This document shows, piece by piece, positions 1-9,437 of a DNA stretch of 50,299 nt. Below the pieces are notes generated by a model. The model was not told the origin of the DNA. It saw nothing but the letters and a program-made list of their open reading frames with translations, and made no database searches. The position numbers and the translations under genes are program-made. Within the stretch, counting starts at the first letter, position 1. The number at the start of each line of letters is the position of its first letter. This DNA is from Delftia tsuruhatensis NBRC 16741 (GTDB lineage Bacteria > Pseudomonadota > Gammaproteobacteria > Burkholderiales > Burkholderiaceae_C): contig NZ_BCTO01000018.1 in NCBI RefSeq assembly GCF_001571325.1, forward strand, positions 1 to 50,299, given 5' to 3'.

Positions 1-57
1 CCCCCTCCCTCGCTCAGCGAGTAGAGAGGGGGAAGCCGCGTAGCGGCTCAGGGGGTG
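1..57 (-). repeat. dispersed GC-rich repeat, family 1, copy A (partial at window edge)
   Basis: Read on the minus strand this begins with CCCCCTGAGCCGCTACGCGG and continues with a CCCCCTCTCT...GAGGGAGGGGG stem. The same blocks occur after boxA (7385) and after livF (45658). Here the repeat also supplies the last codons and the stop of the benzoate-CoA ligase gene. It is cut by the window edge, so its full length is unknown. Confidence 0.75.
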
Positions 58-1606
58 TACTGGCTTCGCGCTCTCGGAGCCTGAAACGCTGGATCTTTCC
101 GGTGGCGGTCTTGGGAAGTTCGTCCACGAACTCGATGAAGCGCGGGTACTTGTAGGCGGCCAGGCGCTGCTTCACGAAGGCCTTGAGCTCTGCCTCGGTG
201 GCGCTGCAGCCGTCCTTGAGCACGACGAAGGACTTCGTCTTGAGCAGGCCGTCGGCGTCGGTCTTGCCGATCACGGCGGCCTCCAGCACGGCCGGGTGCT
301 GCATCAGCGTGGCCTCGACCTCGAAGGGCGAGACATAGATGCCGCTGACCTTGAGCATGTCGTCGCTGCGCCCGGCATAGGTGTAGTAGCCATCGGCGTC
401 GCGCACGTACTTGTCGCCGCTCTTGAGCCAGCCGCCCTGGAAGGTCTCGCGCGTCTTGTCGCGGTTGCCCCAGTACATGAGGGCGGCGCTGGGCCCCTGG
501 ATGAACAGGTCGCCCACCTCGCCATCGGCCACGGGGCGGCCGTCCTCGCCGCGCAGCTCCACGCGGTAGCCGTCCACCGGCTTGCCCGTGGTGCCGTAGC
601 GGATGTCGCCAGGCCGGTTGGACAGGAAGATGTGCAGCATCTCGGTGGAGCCGATGCCGTCCACGATGTCGGCGCCGAAATGCGCCTTGAAGCGCTGGGC
701 GATCTCGGCCGGCAGCGCCTCGCCAGCCGAGGAGCACATGCGCAGGCTGACCTGCTCGCGCGCGGGCAGCAGCGGCGAGGCCAGCATGCCCGCAAAGCCC
801 GTGGGCGCGCCGAAGAACACCGTAGGCCGGTGCTGCACCCAGCGCGCGAAGGTGGCCTCGGGCGTGGGCCGCTCGGCCATCAGCAGCACGGTGGCGCCCA
901 CGCTCAGCGGAAAGCTCAGGGCATTGCCCAGGCCGTAGGCGAAGTAGAGCTTGGCGGCGGAAAAGCAGATGTCGCCCTCGCCCAGGCCCAGCACCGGGCC
1001 GCCATAGAGTTCGGCCGTCCAGTACGGATTGGCATGCGTGTGGACCGCGCCCTTGGGCTTGCCCGTGGAGCCCGAGGAATACAGCCAGAAGCCCGGGTCA
1101 TCGCCCAGCGTGGGCGCCGGTGCGGGCAGCGGCGGCTGCGCCGCCAGCCAGGGCTGCAGGGGCGCAAAGCCTGCGGCGCGCGCCGCCGCTTCGTCGCCGG
1201 CCACCCAGACATGGCGCACCTCGTTGGGCGCCCGGTCCAGCGCCTGGCGCAGCAGGGGCAGCAGCGCATCGCAGGTCAGCACGGCCTGGGCGCGGCTGTG
1301 GCCCAGCATGTAGGCGTAGTCGTCGGCCGTGAGCAAGGTGTTCACCGCCACCGGCACCACGCCCGCATACAGCGCGCCCAGAAAGGCCACGGCCCATTCA
1401 TGGCGGTCGTGCATGAGCAGCAGCACGCGCTCCTCGCGGTGGATGCCCGCCGCCAGCAGGCCGCTGGCCATGCGCTGCGCCTGCTGCTGCAGCTGGCCGT
1501 AGCTCAGCGTGCCGTGGTCGTCGATGTAGGCGATCTTGCCGGGCCGCCCCTCATTGAGCGCGAACAGGTGCGCGGCGAAATTGAAGGGCTGGGTGAAGTC
1601 GATCAT
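14..1606 (-). CDS. bclA: benzoate-CoA ligase
   Basis: This enzyme activates benzoate to benzoyl-CoA with ATP and CoA, the entry step of the box pathway, in the cytoplasm. The 530-residue product has the adenylate-forming signature YSSGSTGKPKG at about residues 176-186, and a C-terminal TGKIQR segment carries the conserved lysine. The ATG at 1606 is chosen because GAAGGAG lies just upstream; an upstream in-frame ATG at 1624 would place that ribosome-binding site inside the coding region. The gene is divergent from boxR across a 174-base region holding TGCA-type motifs. The last 14 or so residues (PPEPLRGFPL...) are encoded by the dispersed repeat, so the native tail may have been replaced. Substrate choice rests on the box neighbours; a related aryl-CoA ligase cannot be excluded. 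Confidence 0.95.
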   Translation of the reverse strand: MIDFTQPFNFAAHLFALNEGRPGKIAYIDDHGTLSYGQLQQQAQRMASGLLAAGIHREERVLLLMHDRHEWAVAFLGALYAGVVPVAVNTLLTADDYAYMLGHSRAQAVLTCDALLPLLRQALDRAPNEVRHVWVAGDEAAARAAGFAPLQPWLAAQPPLPAPAPTLGDDPGFWLYSSGSTGKPKGAVHTHANPYWTAELYGGPVLGLGEGDICFSAAKLYFAYGLGNALSFPLSVGATVLLMAERPTPEATFARWVQHRPTVFFGAPTGFAGMLASPLLPAREQVSLRMCSSAGEALPAEIAQRFKAHFGADIVDGIGSTEMLHIFLSNRPGDIRYGTTGKPVDGYRVELRGEDGRPVADGEVGDLFIQGPSAALMYWGNRDKTRETFQGGWLKSGDKYVRDADGYYTYAGRSDDMLKVSGIYVSPFEVEATLMQHPAVLEAAVIGKTDADGLLKTKSFVVLKDGCSATEAELKAFVKQRLAAYKYPRFIEFVDELPKTATGKIQRFRLREREASTPPEPLRGFPLSTR

Positions 1607-1661
1607 CGGGGTCTCCTTCGACATCGGGCATCCGGCCCGACTTGTGATCTTCCGCGCAACA

Positions 1662-1674
1662 TGCAATATTGTGC
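1662..1674 (+). promoter_or_regulatory. candidate BoxR operator 1 (TGCAATATTGTGC)
   Basis: The site TGCAATATTGTGC is followed directly by GTGCA in the bclA-boxR intergenic region. It matches the site at 1714-1726 (read on the other strand) at 12 of 13 positions and the site at 2830-2842 at 11 of 13. TGCA-containing operators are known for BoxR/BzdR regulators of Azoarcus. Assignment to BoxR here is inference. Confidence 0.6.
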
Positions 1675-1713
1675 GTGCACCGGAAAGATAGTTAGAACGC
1701 CACCGAGCGTCAA

Positions 1714-1726
1714 GCACTATATTGCA
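1714..1726 (-). promoter_or_regulatory. candidate BoxR operator 2 (TGCAATATAGTGC on minus strand)
   Basis: This is a second copy of the 13-base motif in the bclA-boxR region, in the opposite orientation and 52 bases from the first copy, start to start. That arrangement suits one regulator controlling both divergent promoters. Confidence 0.6.
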
Positions 1727-1780
1727 TGGCTGGTGTTAACCCCGACTGTTTATCATTCACGCCCTCTTCAAGGAAACTCT

Positions 1781-2695
1781 ATGGACCAGTTCGAGACGGC
1801 AGCCCAGTCCGCCGGGGCGGCGGATTCCCTCTCAGAAGCCCCCAGGAACCAGGTGCTGCAGGCGCTGGGCGAGCGTGTGCGCAGCCTGCGCTCGCGCCGG
1901 GGCATGACGCGGCGCGCCCTGGCGGCGGCGGCCGATGTCTCGGAGCGCCACCTGGCCAACCTCGAATACGGCACGGGCAATGTGTCGGTGCTGGTCCTGC
2001 ACCATATTGCACAGGCCCTGCAATGCTCCATGGCCGAGCTGCTGGGCGACGTGACCACCACCAGCGCCGAATGGCTGCTGATCCGCGAACTGCTGGAAGG
2101 CCGCGATGAAGAGGACCTGCGCCGCGTGCGCCTGGCCGCAGGCGAGCTGCTGGGCACGGCGCCCAGCGACCGCCAGCGCCACACGCGCATCGCCCTGATC
2201 GGCCTGCGCGGCGCGGGCAAGTCCACGCTGGGCCGCATGCTGGCCGAGCAGCTGGGCGTGCCCTTCCTCGAACTCAACCAGGAAATCGAGCGCATTGCGG
2301 GCTGCAGCGTGCGCGCCATCCACGACCTGTACGGTGCCAACGCCTACCGCCGCTACGAGCGCCGCGCGCTGGAGGAGGCCGTGCAGATCTACAGCGACGT
2401 GGTCATCGCCACGCCGGGCGGCATCGTCTCCGACCCAGCCACCTTCAACGAGCTGCTGTCGCACTGCACCACGGTCTGGCTCAAGGCCCAGCCCGAGGAG
2501 CACATGGCCCGCGTCGTGGCCCAGGGCGACACCCGCCCCATGGCCGCCAATCCCGAGGCCATGGACGATCTGCGCAGCATCCTCGAAGGCCGCGCCGGCT
2601 TCTACGCCAAGGCCGACCATGTGGTGGATACCAGCGGCCAGACGCTGGAGCAGAGCTTCGATCAGTTGAAGGCACTGTTCCTGCCCGCACGCTGA
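1781..2695 (+). CDS. boxR: BoxR-type benzoyl-CoA-responsive transcriptional regulator
   Basis: This is a regulator of the box genes with a helix-turn-helix (XRE/Cro type, about residues 25-88) joined to a shikimate-kinase-like domain (about residues 134-300). The Walker A GLRGAGKS (141-148) is intact. The position where shikimate kinases carry the substrate-binding DxD motif reads LNQE (165-168), so catalysis on shikimate is unlikely. In the BoxR/BzdR family this domain senses benzoyl-CoA and its binding releases repression. The ATG at 1781 follows AAGGAAAC. A terminator at 2718 separates the gene from boxC, so regulator and pathway are separate transcripts. A copy of the operator-like motif lies inside the gene at 1999-2011, suggesting autoregulation. 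Confidence 0.95.
   Translation: MDQFETAAQSAGAADSLSEAPRNQVLQALGERVRSLRSRRGMTRRALAAAADVSERHLANLEYGTGNVSVLVLHHIAQALQCSMAELLGDVTTTSAEWLLIRELLEGRDEEDLRRVRLAAGELLGTAPSDRQRHTRIALIGLRGAGKSTLGRMLAEQLGVPFLELNQEIERIAGCSVRAIHDLYGANAYRRYERRALEEAVQIYSDVVIATPGGIVSDPATFNELLSHCTTVWLKAQPEEHMARVVAQGDTRPMAANPEAMDDLRSILEGRAGFYAKADHVVDTSGQTLEQSFDQLKALFLPAR
1999..2011 (-). promoter_or_regulatory. intragenic copy of the box motif (TGCAATATGGTGC on minus strand)
   Basis: This lies within the helix-turn-helix coding part of boxR. It differs from operator 1 at one of 13 positions. It may be an auxiliary operator or a coding coincidence (residues LHHIAQ). Confidence 0.4.
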
Positions 2696-2717
2696 GACGG
2701 CGGCAGCAACCCACGGC

Positions 2718-2744
2718 ATCCAGGCCCCAGGCCTGGATTTTTTT
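2718..2744 (+). terminator. rho-independent terminator of boxR
   Basis: A perfect 9-base stem, ATCCAGGCC and GGCCTGGAT, has a CCA loop and is followed by a run of T residues. It sits 22 bases after the boxR stop codon. Confidence 0.9.
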
Positions 2745-2783
2745 CGCCTGTACTGGCTGGTGTTTACCCTGGATATGGCCAAA

Positions 2784-2803
2784 ACACGCACTATCGTGCG
2801 TGT
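2784..2803. promoter_or_regulatory. perfect palindrome ACACGCAC-TATC-GTGCGTGT upstream of boxC
   Basis: This is an 8-base perfect inverted repeat with a 4-base spacer, about 87 bases before the boxC start. Its core resembles the box motif (10 of 13 to operator 2 on the minus strand). It is probably part of the operator for the boxCBA promoter. Confidence 0.55.
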
Positions 2804-2829
2804 TGCTGCGTGCATTTTTGGGATGAATC

Positions 2830-2842
2830 TGCATAATTGTGC
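2830..2842 (+). promoter_or_regulatory. candidate BoxR operator 3 (TGCATAATTGTGC)
   Basis: This copy of the 13-base motif lies 48 bases before the boxC start codon, where it could overlap the promoter. A further TGCA lies at 2861-2864. Confidence 0.55.
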
Positions 2843-2889
2843 CTACACCGTATCTGCGACTGCACTATTTTTCATCCAAGAGGCCGTCC

Positions 2890-4560
<1,671 letters not shown>

Positions 4561-4598
4561 CCGCAGGCACGCCCCGAAACATCCACGGAGACCCCACC

Positions 4599-6026
4599 AT
4601 GAGCGCCATCAACTACAGCGAGAAGATCCCCAACAACGTCAACCTCGGCGAAGACCGCACCCTGCAGCGCGCGCTGGAGAGCTGGCAGCCCAACTTCCTG
4701 AACTGGTGGGGCGACGTGGGCCCCGAAGGCTCCACCGACTACGACGTCTACCTGCGCACCGCCATCAGCGTGGACCCGCAGGGCTGGGCCCAGTTCGGCC
4801 ACGTGAAGATGCGCGACTACCGCTGGGGCATCTTCCTGAACCCGGCCGAGGCCGACCGCAAGGTGCACTTCGGCGACCACGCGGGCGAGAAGGCCTGGCA
4901 GGACGTGCCCGGCGAGCACCGCGCCAACCTGCGCCGCATCATCGTCACCCAGGGCGATACCGAGCCCGCCTCGGTGGAGCAGCAGCGCCACCTGGGCCTG
5001 ACCGCGCCGTCCATGTACGACCTGCGCAACCTGTTCCAGGTCAACGTGGAGGAAGGCCGCCACCTGTGGGCCATGGTCTACCTGCTGCACAAGCATTTCG
5101 GCCGCGACGGCCGCGAGGAGGCCGAGGCCCTGCTGGAGCGCCAGTCGGGCGACGAGAACAACCCGCGCATCCTGGGCGCCTTCAACGAGAAGACGCCCGA
5201 CTGGCTGTCCTTCTTCATGTTCACCTACTTCACCGACCGCGACGGCAAGTTCCAGCTGGCCGCGCTGGCCGAGAGCGCCTTCGACCCGCTGGCGCGCACC
5301 ACCAAGTTCATGCTGACCGAGGAGGCCCACCACATGTTCGTGGGCGAGTCCGGCGTCTCGCGCGTGCTGCAGCGCACCTGCCAGGTCATGAACGAGCTGC
5401 GCACCGACGACGTGGGCCGCCTGCGCGCGGCCGGCGTGATCGACCTGCCCACGCTGCAGCGCTACCTGAACTTCCACTACAGCGTGACCATCGACCTGTT
5501 CGGCGCCGACCAGTCCAGCAATGCCGCCACCTTCTACAGCAGCGGCCTCAAGGGCCGCTACGAGGAAGGCAAGCGCGCGGACGACCACCGCCTGCACGAC
5601 CAGCACTACAAGGTGCTGGAGGTCGTGGACGGCAGGCTGCAGGAAAAGGAAGTGCCCATGCTCAACGCGCTCAACGAGGTGCTGCGCGACGACTACATCA
5701 AGGACTCCAACGCGGGCGTGGGCCGCTGGAACAAGGTCATGGAAAAGGCCGGCATCGATTTCCGCCTCACCGTGCCGCACAAGGCCTTCAACCGCCAGAT
5801 CGGCGCGCTGGCGGGCGTGCGCATGAGCCCCGACGGCCGCGTGGTCAGCGAGCAGGAATGGCGCATGCGCGAGGCTGAATGGCTGCCCACGGACGCCGAC
5901 CGCGCCTTCGTCGCCTCGCTCATGGGCCGCTGCGTGGAGCCGGGCCAGTTCGCGGGCTGGATCGCGCCGCCGGTCATGGGCATCAACCGCCAGCCCGTGG
6001 ATTTCGAATACGTGCGCTTCAACTGA
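4599..6026 (+). CDS. boxB: benzoyl-CoA 2,3-epoxidase, oxygenase subunit
   Basis: BoxB is the di-iron oxygenase that inserts one oxygen atom into benzoyl-CoA using electrons from BoxA. At 475 residues it has the expected length. Carboxylate/histidine iron-ligand motifs typical of ferritin-like di-iron proteins are visible as NVEEGRHLW (about residue 148) and [10 protein letters not shown] (about residue 240). ACGGAGACC precedes the ATG. It lies 38 bases after boxC and 26 bases before boxA, consistent with one transcript. Confidence 0.97.
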   Translation: MSAINYSEKIPNNVNLGEDRTLQRALESWQPNFLNWWGDVGPEGSTDYDVYLRTAISVDPQGWAQFGHVKMRDYRWGIFLNPAEADRKVHFGDHAGEKAWQDVPGEHRANLRRIIVTQGDTEPASVEQQRHLGLTAPSMYDLRNLFQVNVEEGRHLWAMVYLLHKHFGRDGREEAEALLERQSGDENNPRILGAFNEKTPDWLSFFMFTYFTDRDGKFQLAALAESAFDPLARTTKFMLTEEAHHMFVGESGVSRVLQRTCQVMNELRTDDVGRLRAAGVIDLPTLQRYLNFHYSVTIDLFGADQSSNAATFYSSGLKGRYEEGKRADDHRLHDQHYKVLEVVDGRLQEKEVPMLNALNEVLRDDYIKDSNAGVGRWNKVMEKAGIDFRLTVPHKAFNRQIGALAGVRMSPDGRVVSEQEWRMREAEWLPTDADRAFVASLMGRCVEPGQFAGWIAPPVMGINRQPVDFEYVRFN

Positions 6027-6052
6027 AGCGCCGCGCCAGCAGGGAGTCGCCC

Positions 6053-7384
6053 ATGACAGTCGCCTTGGTAGAACACGGCATCCTCACCCAGCACCTGATC
6101 GACCCGGAGATCTGCATACGCTGCAACACCTGCGAGGCCACCTGCCCCGTGGGCGCCATCACGCACGATGACCGCAACTACGTGGTACTGGCCGAGCAGT
6201 GCAACGGCTGCATGGACTGCGTCTCGCCCTGCCCCACGGGCGCCATCGACAACTGGCGCAAGGTGCCGCTGGCGAGCGCCTATCCCGTGGCCGAGCAGCT
6301 GCTCTGGGACGAGCTGCCCGAGGAGCTGCCGCCTGAGGCGCTGGTCCAGGCACTGGTTCAGGCACAGGCCACAGTGGACGCGCCCGCCGCCGAGGACCTG
6401 AGCCAGGCCCAGGCCGTGATCGCAGCGGCCGCCACGCGCGGTGCGGATGCGTCCCGGCCCGACGACCAGGCCGATACCCAGGTGTTGCGCAGCGCCAGCT
6501 ACGGCGCCACCGTGCCGCCCTGGTCGGCCGCCCATCCGTACACCAACCTGCATGGCCCCAGGAGCCCCGTCACGGCCACCGTGGTCGGCAACCTCAACTG
6601 CACGGAGGCGGGCTTCGACAGCGAGACCCACCACATCGTGCTGGACTTCGGCAGCCAGCCGTTCCCCGTGCTCGAAGGCCAGTCCATCGCCGTCATCGCG
6701 CCCGGCACCGATGCCCAGGGCCGCCCGCATGTGGCGCGCCAGTACTCGGTGGCCAGTGCGCGCAATGGCGAGCGGCCCGGCTACAACAACCTGGCGCTGA
6801 CCGTGAAACGCGTCACCCAGGACCACCAGGGCCGCCCCGTGCGCGGCGTGGCCAGCAACTACCTGTGCGACGCACGCATCGGCGACAGGGTCCAGGTCAT
6901 AGGCCCGTTCGGCCAGTCGTTCCTGATGCCCAACCATCCCCGCTCGCACATCGTGATGATCTGCACGGGCACGGGCAGCGCCCCCATGCGCGCCATGACC
7001 GAATGGCGCAGGCGGCTGCGCAAGAGCGGCAGGTTCGAGGGCGGCAAGCTCATGCTGTTCTTCGGCGCACGCACGCCGCAGGAGCTGCCCTACTTCGGCC
7101 CGCTGCAAAGCCTGCCGCGCGACTTCATCGACAACAACCTGGCCTTCTCGCGCGTGGCCGGCCAGCCCCGGCGCTACGTGCAGGACCTGCTGCGCGAACG
7201 TGCGGCCGACCTGGCGGCCCTGCTGCGCGACGACAACGCGCACTTCTACGTCTGCGGGCTCAAGAGCATGGAGGAAGGCGTGGTGCTGGCACTGCGCGAC
7301 GTGGCGCAGCAATCGGGACTGGACTGGGAGCAGATCGGTACACGCCTCAAGCGCGAAGGCCGGCTGCACCTCGAGACTTATTGA
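6053..7384 (+). CDS. boxA: benzoyl-CoA 2,3-epoxidase, reductase subunit
   Basis: BoxA passes electrons from NADPH through FAD and two iron-sulfur clusters to BoxB. The 443-residue protein starts with two [4Fe-4S] ferredoxin motifs (Cys 21, 24, 27, 31 and Cys 50, 53, 56, 60). These are followed by a variable linker and a ferredoxin-NADP reductase-like module with the FAD-binding RQYSVASA (about 229) and the nucleotide-binding [10 protein letters not shown] (about 304). The ATG at 6053 follows AGGGAG. A family 1 repeat begins immediately after the TGA. The downstream box aldehyde dehydrogenase (boxD/boxZ) is not in this window. Confidence 0.97.
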   Translation: MTVALVEHGILTQHLIDPEICIRCNTCEATCPVGAITHDDRNYVVLAEQCNGCMDCVSPCPTGAIDNWRKVPLASAYPVAEQLLWDELPEELPPEALVQALVQAQATVDAPAAEDLSQAQAVIAAAATRGADASRPDDQADTQVLRSASYGATVPPWSAAHPYTNLHGPRSPVTATVVGNLNCTEAGFDSETHHIVLDFGSQPFPVLEGQSIAVIAPGTDAQGRPHVARQYSVASARNGERPGYNNLALTVKRVTQDHQGRPVRGVASNYLCDARIGDRVQVIGPFGQSFLMPNHPRSHIVMICTGTGSAPMRAMTEWRRRLRKSGRFEGGKLMLFFGARTPQELPYFGPLQSLPRDFIDNNLAFSRVAGQPRRYVQDLLRERAADLAALLRDDNAHFYVCGLKSMEEGVVLALRDVAQQSGLDWEQIGTRLKREGRLHLETY

Positions 7385-7522
7385 CCCCCCCTGAGTCGCT
7401 TCGCGCCTTCCCCCGAAGGGGGGCATACGGGCACCCGGCGACACCCTCGGTGCGGGGCGGCGCGGCCGGCGTAGGCCCTTCCTCGGTGTCCCTGAGTGGA
7501 GCCGCGCCAGGTTCCTAGGCAG
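7385..7522 (+). repeat. dispersed GC-rich repeat, family 1, copy B
   Basis: It starts at the base after the boxA stop codon. It shares a 28-base opening block (core CTGAGTCGCTTCGCGCC) with copy C at 45658, then ACCCTCGGTGCGGGGCGGC and CCCTTCCTCGGTG. It contains short self-complementary parts such as CACC-CTC-GGTG and a CCCCC-GAA-GGGGG-like hairpin, so it may act as a transcript end. This occupies nearly all of the boxA-racemase gap. Confidence 0.8.
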
Positions 7523-7551
7523 TTATTGAATGGCGCGCAACACCTTAAAAA

Positions 7552-8319
7552 CTAATGCGCTGGAGCTCGGACCTGTCCATAGGCATCGCCGGCCAGGGCC
7601 TGGGCCAGTATCCAGGCAGGGTCCACCAGCTCGGCGCCGCGCGCCAGCGGCGACTGCGGCAGGGCCAGCGGGATCTCGGTGCAGCCCATGATCACGGGCA
7701 CATCGCCATGGCGCTGCAGCAGCGGCGCCAGCACCTCGCCGAAGCAGCGCGCGGCCAGGTCCATGTCGCCCTGCTTGACGCCGTCGTAGATGCCCTGCAT
7801 GAGCCGCGCGCGACCATCGGCATCGGGCCGCAGCGCGGTAATGCCGCACTCGGCCAGTGCCGCGTCGTACAGGCCGCTGTCATAGGTGCCCTGCGTGGCC
7901 AGCACGATGGCCTGTTGCGCGCCGCCGGCTTGCAGGTGCAGGGCGGCCTGGCGCGCGATGTGCAGTACATGCAGCTGCGGAAACAGCGCCTGCAGCTGCC
8001 CATGCCAGGCATGGGCCGTGTTGCAGGCCAGGGCCACGCTGCGCACGCCCAGCGCCGCCATGCGGCCCACGCCCTGCAGCAGGTGCTGGGCCGGCCCCGT
8101 GGGCGACTGCGGGTCCGCGCGCAGCGCCGCGCTGCGGTCGGGCATGGGCAGTTGCACCAGCCAGTGCTCGGGATAGGCCTGGTCATGCACGGGCAGGCCC
8201 TGCTGCTGCAGGTGCGCCGTGCAGGCCTGCACGAACAGGCGCACGAAATCCGCGCCTGCGGCCGGGCCCATGCCCCCGAGAATGCCCACCGCGCGCGGGG
8301 GCTGAAGCTGCTGCTGCAT
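7552..8319 (-). CDS. aspartate/glutamate racemase family protein
   Basis: This is a cofactor-independent racemase-type protein of 255 residues. It has the family opening VGILGGMGP and two active-site cysteine motifs, ACNTAH and MGCTEIP, as expected for a two-cysteine deprotonation/reprotonation mechanism. The ATG at 8319 is chosen because the family motif begins about 10 residues later; it lies 14 bases after the stop of the upstream binding-protein gene, so the two are probably co-transcribed. A role in interconverting L- and D-Asp/Glu, or a related acid, fits the DadA-like gene on the other side of the promoter region. The exact substrate cannot be told. Confidence 0.88.
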   Translation of the reverse strand: MQQQLQPPRAVGILGGMGPAAGADFVRLFVQACTAHLQQQGLPVHDQAYPEHWLVQLPMPDRSAALRADPQSPTGPAQHLLQGVGRMAALGVRSVALACNTAHAWHGQLQALFPQLHVLHIARQAALHLQAGGAQQAIVLATQGTYDSGLYDAALAECGITALRPDADGRARLMQGIYDGVKQGDMDLAARCFGEVLAPLLQRHGDVPVIMGCTEIPLALPQSPLARGAELVDPAWILAQALAGDAYGQVRAPAH

Positions 8320-8333
8320 GCTGCGATCCGAAA

Positions 8334-9215
8334 TCAAAAAGCGGGTTTGTCGCTGAGGTCCTGCAGGTTTTTCTGCAATTGCTCGCTCATCGGCAGGCCC
8401 AGGGCCACGTTCCTCGGGGCAATGGGCTGCATGAACCACTTGTCATACAGCCTGGCGAACGCGCCCGACTTCATCATGTCGCCGATCACGCCATCGACCA
8501 GCTGCTTGAACTGGGGGTCGTCCTTGCGCAGCATGCAGGCATAGGGCTCGACCTGCAGCGAGTCGGCCACCACCTCGAAGTCGCCGGGATTCTTGGCCGT
8601 GGGGATCAGGCCGAAGAGCAGGATGTCGTCCATGCCGAAGGCCGCGGCGCGGTCGTTCTCCACCAGCAGGAAGCCGTCCGCATGGTCCTTGGCCATGACG
8701 ATGTTCATGCCCCAGGCCTTGTCGGCATTGGCCTTGCGCAGCACCTGCAGGTTGGTGGTTCCCGTGGTGATGGCCACGGTCTTGTCCTTGAGGTCGGCGT
8801 AGTTTTTGATGCCCGAACTCTTCTTCACCAGCAGCCGCGTGCCCGTGTAGAAATGGTTGATGGCAAAGGCCACCTCCTTGCCGCGCACCGTGTTGTTGGT
8901 GGTCGAGCCGCATTCCAGGTCGATGGTGCCGTTGGCCAGCAGCGGCATGCGGTTCTGCGAGGTCACGGCCTGCCACTGCACCTTCAGATCGGGCCGGTTC
9001 ACCGCCTTCTTCACGGCCTCGGCCACGGCCTGGGACATCTCCACCGTCATGCCGATGGGCTTGCCGTTGTCCAGGTAGCTGAAGGGCACGGAGGACTCGC
9101 GGTAGGCCAGCGTGATGCGGCCGCTGTCGCGCACCTTGGCCAGCGTGTCGGCATGGGCCGCAGCCAGGCCTCCCAGGGCAAGGGCCGCGCACAGCGCGGT
9201 GGTGTGAAGTTGCAT
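8334..9215 (-). CDS. periplasmic amino-acid-binding protein (GltI-like) of an ABC transporter
   Basis: This is a 293-residue solute-binding protein with a Sec signal peptide (residues 1-22, ending AAAHA). A family 3 binding fold includes GRITLAYRESSVPFSYLD near the N-terminus and DLECGSTTNN. It most resembles glutamate/aspartate-type receptors. The start at 9215 follows GAGGAGACAAGC. No permease or ATPase gene is adjacent, so it must work with a transporter encoded elsewhere. It heads a two-gene unit with the racemase and is divergent from dadA. Confidence 0.9.
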   Translation of the reverse strand: MQLHTTALCAALALGGLAAAHADTLAKVRDSGRITLAYRESSVPFSYLDNGKPIGMTVEMSQAVAEAVKKAVNRPDLKVQWQAVTSQNRMPLLANGTIDLECGSTTNNTVRGKEVAFAINHFYTGTRLLVKKSSGIKNYADLKDKTVAITTGTTNLQVLRKANADKAWGMNIVMAKDHADGFLLVENDRAAAFGMDDILLFGLIPTAKNPGDFEVVADSLQVEPYACMLRKDDPQFKQLVDGVIGDMMKSGAFARLYDKWFMQPIAPRNVALGLPMSEQLQKNLQDLSDKPAF

Positions 9216-9307
9216 GCTTGTCTCCTCGTCTTTGGTGGATGTGCGGCCAGTGTAGGAAGGGCGGCGGCCTTTGCGGAATGACAATATCGGGCCGGTCCAT
9301 GCCCGCC

Positions 9308-9355
9308 GGTTATGGGCTGTCGCCCTGCCCTGAGCAGCAGCCCCCGGCCATAACC
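9308..9355. promoter_or_regulatory. inverted repeat GGTTATGG...CCATAACC in a divergent promoter region
   Basis: Perfect 8-base arms lie at 9308-9315 and 9348-9355, between the binding-protein gene and dadA. The complementary pair GGGCTG and CAGCCC lies inside the outer arms. This is a candidate operator or cruciform shared by both directions. The rest of the 222-base region shows nothing recognisable. Confidence 0.5.
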
Positions 9356-9437
9356 TGCGTGCATGGCCCGTGTGCCAAATGCCATGGCCCGGCCTGCCGC
9401 GCGCGGCCTACAGTGCGGCTGCATGGAGAAACGATCA

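Noticed and set aside
296..1780. Long in-frame extension upstream of boxR on the plus strand
   Set aside because: It is antisense to bclA with low-information sequence. The boxR family start and ribosome-binding site are at 1781.
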